Source: Nanobdellota archaeon (GTDB lineage Archaea > Nanobdellota > Nanobdellia > Parvarchaeales > Parvarchaeaceae). Taken from it: a stretch of 64,000 nucleotides of DNA. The number at the start of each line of letters is the position of its first letter. Within the stretch, counting starts at the first letter, position 1. Made by a program: the position numbers and the translations under genes. A model generated the notes under the pieces. The model was not told the DNA's origin. It worked only from the letters and a program-made list of their open reading frames with translations, and searched no databases. Location: contig JAKASS010000002.1 in assembly GCA_021818905.1 (NCBI GenBank), positions 1-64,000 of the forward strand. The letters run 5' to 3'. Of this stretch, positions 24,976-34,373 are shown in pieces.

Positions 24976-25689
24976 TTATTTAAGTCTTTTTATCTTAACG
25001 ATTAGTGTTTCTGCTTCTCTCAATTGCTCTGGCGTGTTTATTCCGAACCAAAAAGAAAGTTTTCTTTCGATGAATCGAAAGCCTCTCTCACCTAGCACTT
25101 TTACTGCGTGTGTAAGGAACTTTTCGCCGCTATTTTTATCAACTGGTATGTCTTTATATATGTCGAAAAATGCCTTTGGCATTATGTAACTACCTGTATT
25201 TGCTACGCCAACGCCACTTCTTTGTTTTTCTAATATTTCGTTTACGTAACCATATTTATCCGTTATAAGGACACCATAGTTACTTACATCGGTGACCTCA
25301 AAGCCAAAAACCGTTGGCGTATTATCATCTTTTAGTCCATCCCAATCCATGTCGTACAAATCATCTCCCATTAGTACTAGAAAAAAATCATCAGTTATGT
25401 AATCCCTAGCTGCGAACAGGGCCGCAGCTGTTCCTTTATCATCGCCTTGTGTGCAGTATACTATATTATATTTGCTAAGTTTTTCCAAAAATTTTCCTTT
25501 ATCTTTATTGTTTACAACTATTATTATCTTAAAATCAGATTTGATTAGTTTCTCTATCTTACGCTCTATTATTGATTTTCCATTTAGTTCGAGAAGCGGC
25601 TTGGGGGTTGTTAAAAGCACGTGGTCTGAAGTGTTTCTTCTCATGCGTTTTCCTTCGCCTGCCGCTAGTATAACGACTTCTCTAACCAT
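24976..25689 (-). CDS. sugar-1-phosphate nucleotidyltransferase
   Basis: The protein (237 aa) has the nucleotidyltransferase signature VVILAAGEGKRMRRNTSDH at the N-terminus, with the Lys of KPLLELNGKSIIERKIEKLI. The metal-binding Asp is in FLVLMGDDLYDMDWDG. It lacks the left-handed beta-helix acyltransferase domain of full GlmU, so it is a pyrophosphorylase-only form activating a hexose-1-phosphate or glucosamine-1-phosphate with UTP, dTTP or another NTP. It overlaps the phosphohexomutase by 8 nt, implying that the mutase supplies its substrate. Confidence 0.9.
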   Translation of the reverse strand: MVREVVILAAGEGKRMRRNTSDHVLLTTPKPLLELNGKSIIERKIEKLIKSDFKIIIVVNNKDKGKFLEKLSKYNIVYCTQGDDKGTAAALFAARDYITDDFFLVLMGDDLYDMDWDGLKDDNTPTVFGFEVTDVSNYGVLITDKYGYVNEILEKQRSGVGVANTGSYIMPKAFFDIYKDIPVDKNSGEKFLTHAVKVLGERGFRFIERKLSFWFGINTPEQLREAETLIVKIKRLK

Positions 25690-27082
25690 TCTCTATTTCC
25701 CCCATGACAAATTTTTGTCCAATCGCAAGGAAAGAATCGCAAGCTTCCTTTGTCTTGCCTTCTGAATTTATTTTTATTACCGGGGCCGTATTCGACGCCC
25801 TTATCAGCACTCTACCCGTTTCGTTGTAAAGCAGTATTCCGTCCATATATATGCTTTTATAAGAAGTTAATCTCGACTTTTTCTTTATCTTTTCTATTAT
25901 TTTGAACTTTATAGAATCATCACATTTTATTTCTACTACGCCACTTGTGAAGTATGATGGGGTCATATCCACAAGCTCGGATAATTTTTTGCCTGACCAT
26001 GACAATGCTTCGAGTATCTTAAGGCTGCCGAATATGGCGTCATCCGCACAATTGACTTCTGGAAAGGCCGTATGACCCGAATACTGCCCACCAAACAACG
26101 CGCCTTGTCTTAGAACTTCATAAGCGCAATAACTGTGACCTACTCGCACTATAACTGGTTCTCCACCTATCTTTTTTATATAGTCTCCCACCGCAGAAGA
26201 GCAGGTTATATCGTATACTATTTTCTTACCGGGGTTCTGAGACAGCATATAAGCTGCTAGAAGAGGAATAGTTATGTTCCCAGAGGCGAATATACGCCCA
26301 GTTTCGTCTACGAATGCTACTCTGTCCCCGTCACAATCATACCCTATGCCGATGTCTGCTTTTTCTTCAAGTACTTTTTTCTTTAGACCCTGCAACGATT
26401 CTTCGGAGGGTTCTGAAGCTCGGTTCGGAAAGGTTCCATCTAGCTCTTTATTTATGAACTTAGCGTCCTGTTTTAGCTTGACTGAAACCTTCGGGACTAC
26501 GATAGAAGTAACACTATTTCCAAAATCAAAAACTACCCTGAACTTTGATCTAAGCGTTATCTTAGAAGAAACAAACTCTACATAGTCTTTTACTATGTCG
26601 TCTTCTGATATGCTGCCCTTATGGGCAGGGGCGTTAAAGTTTCCGCTAAAGAAAATCTTTTTTACATTTTCCAAACCAGTTCCATCAGACAATGTTATTC
26701 CTGTCTTGTCTGCAAGTTTAAAACCATTCCATTCCGGGGGCAAGTGTGATGCAGTAATCATTATCCCCCCCGCAAGCCCTCTAAACCATGTACCAAAGTA
26801 AAGTAACGGTGTCGGCACCAGGCCGAAATCTATAACATTGCAACCGGACGCAATCAGTCCCTTCAGAAGAGCTTTGTGAAGCGACGGGCTACTAAGTCTT
26901 ACGTCTCTTCCTACTCCAACTTTATTTCCTGCGCCTAGAAAAGTACCAAAAGCAAGACCTACCCTCTCCGCGATATCCTCATTCAAATCTTTACCGTAAA
27001 TCCCGCGTACGTCATAAGCCCGGAATGTGTTTATAACTTCAGTAGAATTTATATCCAGTTTCGACTTATTATGTGCCGGCAT
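25682..27082 (-). CDS. phosphohexomutase (phosphomannomutase/phosphoglucomutase family) with variant motifs
   Basis: The 466-residue protein has the four-domain alpha-D-phosphohexomutase layout: FRAYDVRGIYGKDLNEDIAE at the start, the phosphoserine loop MITASHLPPEWNGFKL near 108-123, the metal loop IGYDCDGDRVAFVDE, the sugar-binding loop FGGQYSGH, and a C-terminal phosphate-binding RASNTAP. Two loops differ from consensus: TASHLP instead of TASHNP, and GGQYSGH instead of GGExSGH, where the Glu normally contacts sugar hydroxyls. The catalytic Ser and three metal Asp are intact. It interconverts hexose 6- and 1-phosphates for the adjacent nucleotidyltransferase. Substrate preference may be altered. 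Confidence 0.9.
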   Translation of the reverse strand: MPAHNKSKLDINSTEVINTFRAYDVRGIYGKDLNEDIAERVGLAFGTFLGAGNKVGVGRDVRLSSPSLHKALLKGLIASGCNVIDFGLVPTPLLYFGTWFRGLAGGIMITASHLPPEWNGFKLADKTGITLSDGTGLENVKKIFFSGNFNAPAHKGSISEDDIVKDYVEFVSSKITLRSKFRVVFDFGNSVTSIVVPKVSVKLKQDAKFINKELDGTFPNRASEPSEESLQGLKKKVLEEKADIGIGYDCDGDRVAFVDETGRIFASGNITIPLLAAYMLSQNPGKKIVYDITCSSAVGDYIKKIGGEPVIVRVGHSYCAYEVLRQGALFGGQYSGHTAFPEVNCADDAIFGSLKILEALSWSGKKLSELVDMTPSYFTSGVVEIKCDDSIKFKIIEKIKKKSRLTSYKSIYMDGILLYNETGRVLIRASNTAPVIKINSEGKTKEACDSFLAIGQKFVMGEIENG

Positions 27083-27115
27083 AGTTTATACCAAGATAAT
27101 TAATCTATTAAAACC

Positions 27116-27607
27116 TTAGTTCTTAACAGAAATTACTTTTAATCGGAAACCTTCTGCATAATCCTCTGGCGGGAGGGTGTTAACAAAGACATTTTGACCT
27201 AGCTCTACTCCTGCTAAGTTTAATATCCTGGGATAAATTTCTAGATGCATATGTAATTTTGGTGAATATTTTGTATCATGAAAAGAAAAGTTGTAGGCTA
27301 TATCACCGAACATCTCTTTATTTGTCTTAAGAACCAACTTTAGTATATCTGCTAGGTCCCCCCTCTCTTTTTTGTTTGTATCCCCAAGATAAGTTATGTG
27401 CCTTTTTGGCAAAACCATGGATTCGCCGGCAAACCTAGATGCGAATGGTGCTATTGCTACGAAGCTGTCGTTTTCTGTTAGAACTCTACCTCTCTCTATT
27501 TCGGTTTTTAGAGCATCTTCATAAATACACGAGCCATGTTTCTTTGTATATCTGCTCGCTGCTCGTGCTTCTTTCTCTATCGTCCCTGTAAACACCGGCC
27601 AAGCCAT
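27116..27607 (-). CDS. galT: galactose-1-phosphate uridylyltransferase, C-terminal part (frameshifted gene)
   Basis: This 163-residue ORF is the C-terminal part of GalT. It begins in the phrase QIMAWP that follows the active-site His triad and continues with the HIT-like second half (IAPFASRFAGESMVLPKRHI, then HMHLEIYPR). Its ATG is an internal Met, not a true start. The active-site stretch GGASLEHAHTQIMAWP is encoded just upstream in this same frame, between 27600 and 27690, and joins to the preceding ORF if one base is added to an A-run (T-run at 27684-27688 on the plus strand). See the N-terminal part. The enzyme exchanges UMP between UDP-glucose and galactose-1-phosphate in the Leloir pathway. 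Confidence 0.85.
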   Translation of the reverse strand: MAWPVFTGTIEKEARAASRYTKKHGSCIYEDALKTEIERGRVLTENDSFVAIAPFASRFAGESMVLPKRHITYLGDTNKKERGDLADILKLVLKTNKEMFGDIAYNFSFHDTKYSPKLHMHLEIYPRILNLAGVELGQNVFVNTLPPEDYAEGFRLKVISVKN

Positions 27608-27627
27608 TATCTGTGTATGCGCATGTT

Positions 27628-28191
27628 CTAAGCTCGCACCTCCTCTACTACCGTAATTTCTGTATATCTGTACATATTTGATATTTTTCTGCTGTAAAGC
27701 TCATTTCCACGTGATATCAGAACATCGAGCCACATAGTTAGTCGATTTAAATTTAAATCTTCCAAAACATCTGTGTGGCACGGGCTATCTACCACAATCT
27801 CATTATAACCGTATCCCCCTATCGATGCAAACAATCCATTTTGTCCGACATTATGTAGAATATTTGAATTCTTTGTAAGAGATGGGAATTTGTTCTCTAT
27901 AACTCTTATTTCCCAAGGTTCTCTAGCTCTAAACACTTCAACGTTTAAATCCTCTTTTCCGGGCTCAAAAACGCACTTTGCGATCCTAGACTCTAACTCT
28001 GAACTTCTGTCAAACGCATCTGATTTATTTTTGTATTCTTCTGTCGTTATAGAAGCTAGATATTGCTTTCCTCTAAGTCGAGATATTATAGTCTTATAGC
28101 CGTTTCTGTAATCTGTTCTTATTTCGCTAGGGTTGTCATTTGCTGAGTTATTAGATAAAACTAACTCCAGCATATTTGGTTTTTTAGGCAT
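27628..28191 (-). CDS. galT: galactose-1-phosphate uridylyltransferase, N-terminal part (frameshifted gene)
   Basis: This 187-residue ORF is the N-terminal half of GalT. It begins with a normal ATG and contains the conserved substrate-binding phrase GGYGYNEIVVDSPCHTDVLE near 123-142 and a following helix. After SRK the frame leaves the family sequence and runs through about 15 unrelated residues to a stop. Re-reading with one additional base in the A-run gives KYVQIYRNYGSRGGASLEHA, the family's standard continuation, in the frame of the next ORF. It is therefore one gene of about 358 residues broken by a -1 frameshift. It is the first gene after tRNA-Asp and precedes the hexomutase operon. 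Confidence 0.85.
   Translation of the reverse strand: MPKKPNMLELVLSNNSANDNPSEIRTDYRNGYKTIISRLRGKQYLASITTEEYKNKSDAFDRSSELESRIAKCVFEPGKEDLNVEVFRAREPWEIRVIENKFPSLTKNSNILHNVGQNGLFASIGGYGYNEIVVDSPCHTDVLEDLNLNRLTMWLDVLISRGNELYSRKISNMYRYTEITVVEEVRA
27684..27688 (-). other. galT: frameshift site in galT (A5 homopolymer)
   Basis: On the minus strand AGCAGAAAAATATC reads out of frame. A sixth A in the run restores AGC AGA AAA AAT ATC AAA TAT GTA and hence the GalT active site. This may be an assembly error in a homopolymer, a real inactivating deletion, or slippage-corrected expression. The sequence alone cannot choose. Confidence 0.8.
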
Positions 28192-28281
28192 GTTTAGGCC
28201 AAGAATGGTCCCTGTATAAATACCTTAAAAACTCACAAGATACCTAAATAACTATAACGATTAATCCTGACAGGAATAAAA

Positions 28282-28354
28282 CGCCCCAAGCGAGATTCGG
28301 ACTCGCGTCAATGCCGTGACAGGGCACTATCCTAGACCGCTAGACTATTGGGGC
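28282..28354 (-). tRNA. tRNA-Asp (GTC)
   Basis: A 73-nt cloverleaf folds on the minus strand: acceptor GCCCCAA/TTGGGGC with discriminator G73, D-arm GTCTAGCGGTCTAGGAT, anticodon stem GTGCC/GGCAT around the loop CTGTCAC (anticodon GTC), and T-arm CGAGT/ATCTCG region with loop TCCGAAT. G73 is the Asp identity base. No intron is present, and CCA is not encoded. Confidence 0.93.
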
Positions 28355-28420
28355 TTAATTTTTATATGAAGCCATTTATTTTAATAGCTTTTCTCTTCCT
28401 ACGAACCTAGTTTTTCAAAA

Positions 28421-29788
28421 TCATTTTATATTCAGTATAAGAGAATTTGATTTCTTTTTGTAAGATTTACCTTCCGCCGAATTAAACGAGCAGCTTGCCG
28501 AGCGTAGACCTATGCTTCCAACTATTCCTAACTTACTCTTTATTTCGTACATAAGTAAAATTTCGTCGTTTGGCTGCAGCTCTACCTCTCTCCAAGTTAT
28601 ACTCAAGCCATTATCTGACCTCCCTATCTTTCCTTCTTTTGGCCCTATAGATGAAACTTTTAATGCGTGGGCGGGAACATAGTCTACGATAACTAAGTCT
28701 TTAAGTACTTTCTTCGAAACATTTCTTATTTTTAATGCGATTTTCACATCGACAAAGCCGCCTACCACTTTATGCTCTACTACTTCTTTAGAGATTACAA
28801 GTTTACGATTAAGATAAAAGAATGTAAATATAGCTATTATGATTATTGCAACTATAAGATAAATTGGCAGATAAGAAACGGTATAAGAAATCGTAACTGA
28901 CTGGCCGGGGGCAAGGGAAGCAACCGTCGCTGTTTTAGATATTATGAATGCCGAGTTAAACTGGCTTACCGAAAGAGAAAAATTACCAGCTGAAAGATTC
29001 TCGTTGCCTGTATTTACTACAGTTACAGAATAAGTGCCGCCAAATAAATTAATATTATTAGAAGAAACTTTTGAAAGCGAAACATACGGCAAAATTTCGA
29101 TGACGGTATAATTTACCGCTTTTTCTTCCGTTCCATAGTTTGTTGAAATAGACAGATTGTAAGTTCCTGGGGCGAGATTCCTGTTTAATGGCAAAGAAAA
29201 GGAAAATTGATCTAACCCGAGCGTAGACAAAGTTACTTGGCTTGAAGAGGCGACAACTTTCTGATTATTAGAATTATTAAGTTCATAAGATAATGTAACA
29301 TTTGCACCCTGCCCTAAAATATTTTGTAGACTTACATTGAAATTTAATGGTTCCACAGGTTTCATTGATGCTGGCGCAGAAATCTTATAGATAAGATCGT
29401 ATACCGGAACAATGGGCGCAAAGAAATTAAAGTAACTTGATACATTGTTTTCAGTGTAATATACATTAATTGTAACTGGATAAGAGGATATATCGCCATT
29501 TGGCACAAATGAAAACAGAACATTCTCCGATTCTCCCGAAGCTAGGACAAAAGATAGTGGTTTTATACCGATGCTTAAAAAATAGCCTTCATTTTCTATT
29601 TTCGTAAGCCCAACATCGAATGAAATGTTTTCAGAATAAGTTTGATTATTATAAAAACCTATATTAAAAAATGAGTTTGAGTTACTCGGGATGGTAATCG
29701 GTTGACCTGACACAGGCTGTAATGCACTTACTGTACCTACCGAGAGTAATAACAATGAAAGGAATATCGCAATTCCAATTTTTCTCAT
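28421..29788 (-). CDS. membrane-anchored surface protein with Ig-like repeats
   Basis: The 455-residue protein begins with a signal peptide (RKIGIAIFLSLLLLSVGTVS). A long Asn/Ser/Thr-rich extracellular stretch of beta-sandwich type follows (NVSLQNILGQGANVTLSYEL, LSLSISTNYG-like strands, and a NEW3-like LSAGNFSLSVSQFN), with many NxS/T sequons. A transmembrane helix follows near 306-326 (LPIYLIVAIIIIAIFTFFYL), then about 130 cytoplasmic residues that again look beta-rich (RNVSKKVLKDLVIVDYVPA). No enzyme motif is seen. It may be a cell-envelope or adhesion component and a target of AglB glycosylation. Function is unknown. Confidence 0.78.
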   Translation of the reverse strand: MRKIGIAIFLSLLLLSVGTVSALQPVSGQPITIPSNSNSFFNIGFYNNQTYSENISFDVGLTKIENEGYFLSIGIKPLSFVLASGESENVLFSFVPNGDISSYPVTINVYYTENNVSSYFNFFAPIVPVYDLIYKISAPASMKPVEPLNFNVSLQNILGQGANVTLSYELNNSNNQKVVASSSQVTLSTLGLDQFSFSLPLNRNLAPGTYNLSISTNYGTEEKAVNYTVIEILPYVSLSKVSSNNINLFGGTYSVTVVNTGNENLSAGNFSLSVSQFNSAFIISKTATVASLAPGQSVTISYTVSYLPIYLIVAIIIIAIFTFFYLNRKLVISKEVVEHKVVGGFVDVKIALKIRNVSKKVLKDLVIVDYVPAHALKVSSIGPKEGKIGRSDNGLSITWREVELQPNDEILLMYEIKSKLGIVGSIGLRSASCSFNSAEGKSYKKKSNSLILNIK

Positions 29789-29858
29789 AAATTACTAATA
29801 AAATTGAGATATTTAAGCATTAGCAGACATAAAGCCAGCTAACGATGAGAATGCATTT

Positions 29859-31010
29859 CTAAGCTTTTAGAAGACTATAATAAAGATGCAAAATCTTGTC
29901 TACAGAGGTTTTTACAGAAAACATTTCAGCTACCTTATAAGTTGAATATCTCCTACAGTTTTCAAATATCTTAATCGCCTTTTTTACCATGTCTTTTTTG
30001 CTTCGTCTATCAAAGACCTCTCCACATCTCCCATGTAAAAGAAACTCTGCTTGTGCCGAATGATCCGGTACCAGTATAGGTAATCCTCTAGCCATAGCTT
30101 CTATATCTACCAAACTTAATGTTTCAAAAAGCGACGGGTTACAAAAAACATCCGCGGCGCCATAATAATATTTAATAAGGTCCTCTGGGATAAAACCGGG
30201 AAAACTTACATTTTTTAAATTCAATTTAGTGGCCATCGCAACACATTTTTCTAAGTACGGCCCACCGCCGGCTATTATTATTCTAAAATCCTTCTTTTCA
30301 AATAATTTAGCAGCTTTTATAAGAAATTTTAAATTCTTTTCCGGGCTGACTCTACCAAAATATAACAAGATTTTTTCATAATTTTTAATCCCCAGCTTTT
30401 TCCTAGCTTCGAATCTAGAAACCTTCTTTATTTTATTTAGGCATATCCCAGACGGTATAACTTCTATAAAATTTTTAAGATGCAATTTTTCTTTTATTAA
30501 TCTTTTTACATATTGTGACGGCGCAATTATAGCGTCGCTTTTTCTATAAATCCAACGAAGATACCTCATCAAAAGCAACCTCTCAAAAATTCGAAGGAAT
30601 TTATTCTTTGGGAGGTAGCTAGAAAGCACTTCTTCTGAAAATACTAAGGTGTGGAGTGTGCTTACTAATTTTGCATCTGTAAATTTTTGATGCCTCTGCG
30701 CTAAAAACCCCATACTAAATGGTGTGTGGAAGTGTAGTATATCTGGTCTTAACTTTTGTATATTTATCTGGAATTCAGGTCTCATTGCTATTGTATATTG
30801 AGGATAACTCCTAAAGTGCACCCCCCCCATAACCACAAGGTGCTTATCTTTTTTCTGAAGCATTTTAGTCTCTTTAGTTCCGGCGGTGAATACATAAACT
30901 TCGTGCCCCCGCCTCTCTAACTCTTTTCTCGTGTTTAAAATAGAAGTTACTACACCATCAACTGAAGGAAGATAAGAATCCGTATAAAATACTATCCTTA
31001 GTTTTTTCAT
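29859..31010 (-). CDS. GT4 glycosyltransferase, paralogue A
   Basis: The protein (383 aa) has the GT-B fold: N-terminal acceptor domain beginning LRIVFYTDSYLPSVDGV, ILHFHTPFSMGFLAQR, and C-terminal donor domain with ILLYFGRVSPEKNLKFLIKA, IIAGGGPYLEK, and the E-x7-E motif in FETLSLVDIEAMARGLPIL. This layout matches diglucosyl-diacylglycerol/mannosyltransferase-type GT4 enzymes. It starts 22 nt from the DnaJ gene end on the same strand. A close paralogue is encoded at 44572-45753. Candidate roles are glycolipid or N-glycan assembly; the donor cannot be told. Confidence 0.9.
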   Translation of the reverse strand: MKKLRIVFYTDSYLPSVDGVVTSILNTRKELERRGHEVYVFTAGTKETKMLQKKDKHLVVMGGVHFRSYPQYTIAMRPEFQINIQKLRPDILHFHTPFSMGFLAQRHQKFTDAKLVSTLHTLVFSEEVLSSYLPKNKFLRIFERLLLMRYLRWIYRKSDAIIAPSQYVKRLIKEKLHLKNFIEVIPSGICLNKIKKVSRFEARKKLGIKNYEKILLYFGRVSPEKNLKFLIKAAKLFEKKDFRIIIAGGGPYLEKCVAMATKLNLKNVSFPGFIPEDLIKYYYGAADVFCNPSLFETLSLVDIEAMARGLPILVPDHSAQAEFLLHGRCGEVFDRRSKKDMVKKAIKIFENCRRYSTYKVAEMFSVKTSVDKILHLYYSLLKA

Positions 31011-31032
31011 ATTTGTATTTTAAAGACTTGTA

Positions 31033-32040
31033 CTATTTAATTGCGGATACGAATGGCTCTTTACGCTTTCCTAATATACGATCAATCTCTTTAAGTTCTT
31101 CTTCATTTATATCTGTAGGTATCTCTGGCACTACATTTAGTATAATATCTCCTCTTCGCCCTTGCTTATCAAATATACCTCTTCCCTTTACTACGACTCT
31201 ATTCTCTCCTTTTTTTAATAATATTTTTTCTTTACCTTCCGGGGTATCTAAGTCAAAAGCCTTTCCGTTTATTATATCTCTCACATCTACATGCAATCTA
31301 GATATTAAGTTTAAACCATCTATGTCAAACTTATCGTCTCCTTCTAAATGGAAAACGACGTATAAATCTCCGTTACTGCCACGGGCACCGCTTTCACCTT
31401 TGCCGCGGATAATCATATAAGTTCCTTCTGATATGGTCTTTCTTATAGGAATGCGGATAGTTTCTTTCCTGTATATGTATCCATATCCCTTACAAACCTC
31501 GCATTTTTTGTCGATTATAAATCCTAAACCTCCGCAGCTATTACAATCCGACATCATTATAAATGTCGACCCGAAATCTCTGGATGTTTGTCTTATTTTC
31601 CCGCTGCCTTTACATCTCTGACAAGCGCGTTTCTCTTTAGCCCCACTTCCTTTGCAGGCATCGCATTTTGATTTATTCTTTACTTCTATCTCTTTAAAGT
31701 CCTTATTAAAAAGGTCATAAACGCTTAAATTTAAATCGACTCTTAAATCTTCACCTTTAGAATGAAAAAATAAATCATTGAATATGTTAGTAAATCCTCT
31801 AAAACCGAATATGTCTTCATTTTCGAACTCTTCGAATTGTGTTTTCTCGTTCCCTGCGCGTCCCTTATTGGTTAAAGTCCTGTATGCCTCATTTATTTCT
31901 TTGAATTTTTCCTCTGCAGCTTTGTTACCTGGATTTAAATCAGGGTGGTATTTCTTCGCAAGCGCCTTAAAAGCCTTTTTTATGTCTTCGTCAGCAGCAT
32001 CCCTAGCCAAGCCCAATACTTCATAAGGGTCTCTGCTCAT
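31033..32040 (-). CDS. dnaJ: chaperone protein DnaJ
   Basis: The protein (335 aa) has an N-terminal J domain (residues 1-70: [20 protein letters not shown]) with the HPD triad in [10 protein letters not shown]. The central zinc-finger domain has four CxxCxGxG repeats ([32 protein letters not shown]) at about 125-190, and a C-terminal client-binding domain ([17 protein letters not shown]) follows. The Gly/Phe linker is short. It delivers clients to DnaK and stimulates its ATPase. It is the third gene of grpE-dnaK-dnaJ, 38 nt after dnaK. It is shorter than bacterial DnaJ (about 370 aa). Confidence 0.95.
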   Translation of the reverse strand: MSRDPYEVLGLARDAADEDIKKAFKALAKKYHPDLNPGNKAAEEKFKEINEAYRTLTNKGRAGNEKTQFEEFENEDIFGFRGFTNIFNDLFFHSKGEDLRVDLNLSVYDLFNKDFKEIEVKNKSKCDACKGSGAKEKRACQRCKGSGKIRQTSRDFGSTFIMMSDCNSCGGLGFIIDKKCEVCKGYGYIYRKETIRIPIRKTISEGTYMIIRGKGESGARGSNGDLYVVFHLEGDDKFDIDGLNLISRLHVDVRDIINGKAFDLDTPEGKEKILLKKGENRVVVKGRGIFDKQGRRGDIILNVVPEIPTDINEEELKEIDRILGKRKEPFVSAIK

Positions 32041-32078
32041 ATTTTTAGATTATTTTCGGCTTAGTTTATATACTAAGA

Positions 32079-33881
32079 TTATTCTCGTTTCCCGGAATCG
32101 GGATCTTGTTCCCCTGATTTATCTTGCTTCGTAGATTTGTAGAGCTCAGTTCCTATTTTATTCATTAATTGAGTAAGTTTCTCTTTATCTTCAGTTATTA
32201 AATTTAAATCGTCTTTATTTATATCCTCTTTGGCCCTCGCTATAGTTTCCTCTGCCTCTTTTCTGTCATTTTCACTTATCTTGTCTTTAAGCTCATTTAT
32301 CGTCTTTTCTAGCGAATATGCTAAAGAGGAAACTTCATTCTTTTGTTCTATGCTCTCCCTTCTTTTTTTATCTTCTTCCTCATTTTCTTTTGCATCTTTC
32401 ATCATTTTATTTATCTGGTCTTTCGAAAGCTTATTGGGGGCGGTTATAGTTATTTTTTGTACTTTGCCTGTAGCTAAATCCTTGGCTGAAACGTTTAAAA
32501 TCCCATTTGCATCTATATCAAAAGTAACTTCTATTTGAGGTATACCTCTCGGGGCAGGCGGTATCCCTTCTAGATTAAAAGTACCTAAACTTATATTATC
32601 CTTAGCCATCGGTCTCTCACCTTGTAAAACGTTTATGGTTACTGTTGTTTGATAATCATCTGCTGTTGAAAACGTCTTACTAGTTTTTATTGGGATTGTA
32701 GTATTTCTTTCGATAACGGGAGTTGCAATGCCACCCATCGTTTCTATACTAAGGGTAAGTGGGGTTACGTCGAGTAAAACTATATCTTTTATATCTCCAG
32801 AAAGAACTGCGCCTTGTATGGCTGCACCAAGAGCCACAGCTTCCATCGGGTCTACACTGTGCTCTAGCTTGTCACCAAATATGTTTGATAAGAATTTTTG
32901 TACTATTGGCATCCTTGTTGGACCCCCAACTAGTATGATTTTTGATATACTTTCTTTTGGAATTCCCGCATCTTTAAACACATTTTCTATCGGCTGTCTT
33001 GATCTTTCTATTATCGGCTCTATCAGGTTTTCAAACGTCGCTCTAGATATCTCCATCTCAAGGTTTCTCGGGCCTTCATTTGTTACAGTTATGTATGGCA
33101 AATTTATATCGGTCTGTATAACGGTAGAAAGTTCTATCTTTGCTTTTTCTGCAGCGTCCTTTATTCTCTGGTACGCTACTTTATCCTTCTTTAAATCCAA
33201 GTTCTCCTTCGATTTAAAATCATTTATTATATAATCAATCAATGCATTATCCATATCAACGCCGCCTAATTGGACGTCCCCCGACGTTGCAAGGACTTCA
33301 AATGTCCCGTTACTTATTTCCATTAAGGTAACGTCCAAAGTTCCGCCACCGAGGTCGTAAACAAGTATCTTTAAGTCTTTTGATTTATCGAGCCCATACG
33401 CCATTGCAGCTGCGGTAGGTTCGTTTATTATCCTAACTACTTCTAAGCCAGCTATCGCCCCCGCATCCTTAGTTGCTTGTCGTTGATTATCATTAAAATA
33501 TGCTGGAACCGTTATAACGACTTTATTTACTTTTGCCCCTAGAAATCCTTCTGCATCTCGTTTTATTTTCTGTAATATAAAGGCTGATATTTGTTGAGGT
33601 GTGTATTTTTTACCATTTAAAGTATAAACAAAATCTGTACCCATCTTTCTCTTCGCAGCAAAGACGGTGTTTTCCGGGTTAGATACTGCCTGTCTTCTTG
33701 CTGGCTCGCCGACTAGTAGTTCATCGTTCTTTGTAAATGCGACAACTGAAGGAAACATTTTCCCTGCAACAGTTGCTCCTTCTGCGCTTGGTATTATTGT
33801 AGGTTTCCCCGCGATAACTACCGCCGCTTGTGAGTTTGATGTTCCTAAATCGACGCCTATTATTTTTTCTTTTTCTGTCAT
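32079..33881 (-). CDS. dnaK: chaperone protein DnaK (Hsp70)
   Basis: The 600-residue Hsp70 starts with the phosphate-1 motif [16 protein letters not shown], followed by [13 protein letters not shown], the phosphate-2 motif [14 protein letters not shown] and the adenosine-binding [13 protein letters not shown]. The substrate-binding domain has [20 protein letters not shown] and [20 protein letters not shown]. The C-terminal tail is charged. The protein refolds clients in an ATP cycle with DnaJ and GrpE. It overlaps grpE by 4 nt. Archaeal Hsp70 systems are thought to come from bacteria by transfer, and the operon order here fits that. Confidence 0.97.
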   Translation of the reverse strand: MTEKEKIIGVDLGTSNSQAAVVIAGKPTIIPSAEGATVAGKMFPSVVAFTKNDELLVGEPARRQAVSNPENTVFAAKRKMGTDFVYTLNGKKYTPQQISAFILQKIKRDAEGFLGAKVNKVVITVPAYFNDNQRQATKDAGAIAGLEVVRIINEPTAAAMAYGLDKSKDLKILVYDLGGGTLDVTLMEISNGTFEVLATSGDVQLGGVDMDNALIDYIINDFKSKENLDLKKDKVAYQRIKDAAEKAKIELSTVIQTDINLPYITVTNEGPRNLEMEISRATFENLIEPIIERSRQPIENVFKDAGIPKESISKIILVGGPTRMPIVQKFLSNIFGDKLEHSVDPMEAVALGAAIQGAVLSGDIKDIVLLDVTPLTLSIETMGGIATPVIERNTTIPIKTSKTFSTADDYQTTVTINVLQGERPMAKDNISLGTFNLEGIPPAPRGIPQIEVTFDIDANGILNVSAKDLATGKVQKITITAPNKLSKDQINKMMKDAKENEEEDKKRRESIEQKNEVSSLAYSLEKTINELKDKISENDRKEAEETIARAKEDINKDDLNLITEDKEKLTQLMNKIGTELYKSTKQDKSGEQDPDSGKRE

Positions 33882-34309
33882 ATAGATATCTTAACCTTTG
33901 GATATCTTATTATTTTCCCATTTAAGATATATCCAGCTTGTAATTCTTCGACTATTTTTCCACTTTTATCATCAACCTTCTCAGTCAGTATGGCTTCTGC
34001 TAGCTGTGGAGAGTATTCTTTGCCTATCACCTCCATTTTTTCTAGGCCATACAAGCTCAAAACCAATTTCAAAGACTTAGAAAGAGTTAATACCTTTTCG
34101 TCGTTGTCATTTTTTAATACGCTTTCGAAATCGTCCAGCACTTTGAGCATATCAACTATTAATCTTTCATTTGCATTTTTGTATTGCTCTGCTAGTTCCC
34201 TCTCCTGGGTTTTTCTGTAGTTCTCTACTTCTGCAAGTAAGTATAAATACTTAGACTTGTAATCTTCTTCAGGCCGTTCTTCTCCCTTAGCGTCATTTTC
34301 TTTTACCAT
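33878..34309 (-). CDS. grpE: nucleotide exchange factor GrpE
   Basis: The protein (143 aa) shows the GrpE layout: a charged N-terminal coiled coil (YLYLLAEVENYRKTQERELA), central helices (LIVDMLKVLDDFESVLKND), and the C-terminal beta-wing with YSPQLAEAILTEKVDDKSGK, VEELQAGYILNGKIIRYPKV. It releases ADP from DnaK. It is the first gene of the chaperone operon, overlapping dnaK by 4 nt. It is at the short end for the family, which runs up to about 200 aa. Confidence 0.93.
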   Translation of the reverse strand: MVKENDAKGEERPEEDYKSKYLYLLAEVENYRKTQERELAEQYKNANERLIVDMLKVLDDFESVLKNDNDEKVLTLSKSLKLVLSLYGLEKMEVIGKEYSPQLAEAILTEKVDDKSGKIVEELQAGYILNGKIIRYPKVKISI

Positions 34310-34373
34310 AAAGGCTATGTTAAGATATTATTCTCAGATTATAAACATTTATAAGCATTTTTATGGCTGGTAG

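Noticed and set aside
27116-27607. Separate HIT-domain protein
   Set aside because: The sequence just upstream in the same frame gives the GalT active site, so it is the C-terminal part of galT.
32230-33885. Long plus-strand ORFs opposite dnaK
   Set aside because: They mirror dnaK codons in another frame and show Ser-rich shadow composition; the dnaK match is complete.
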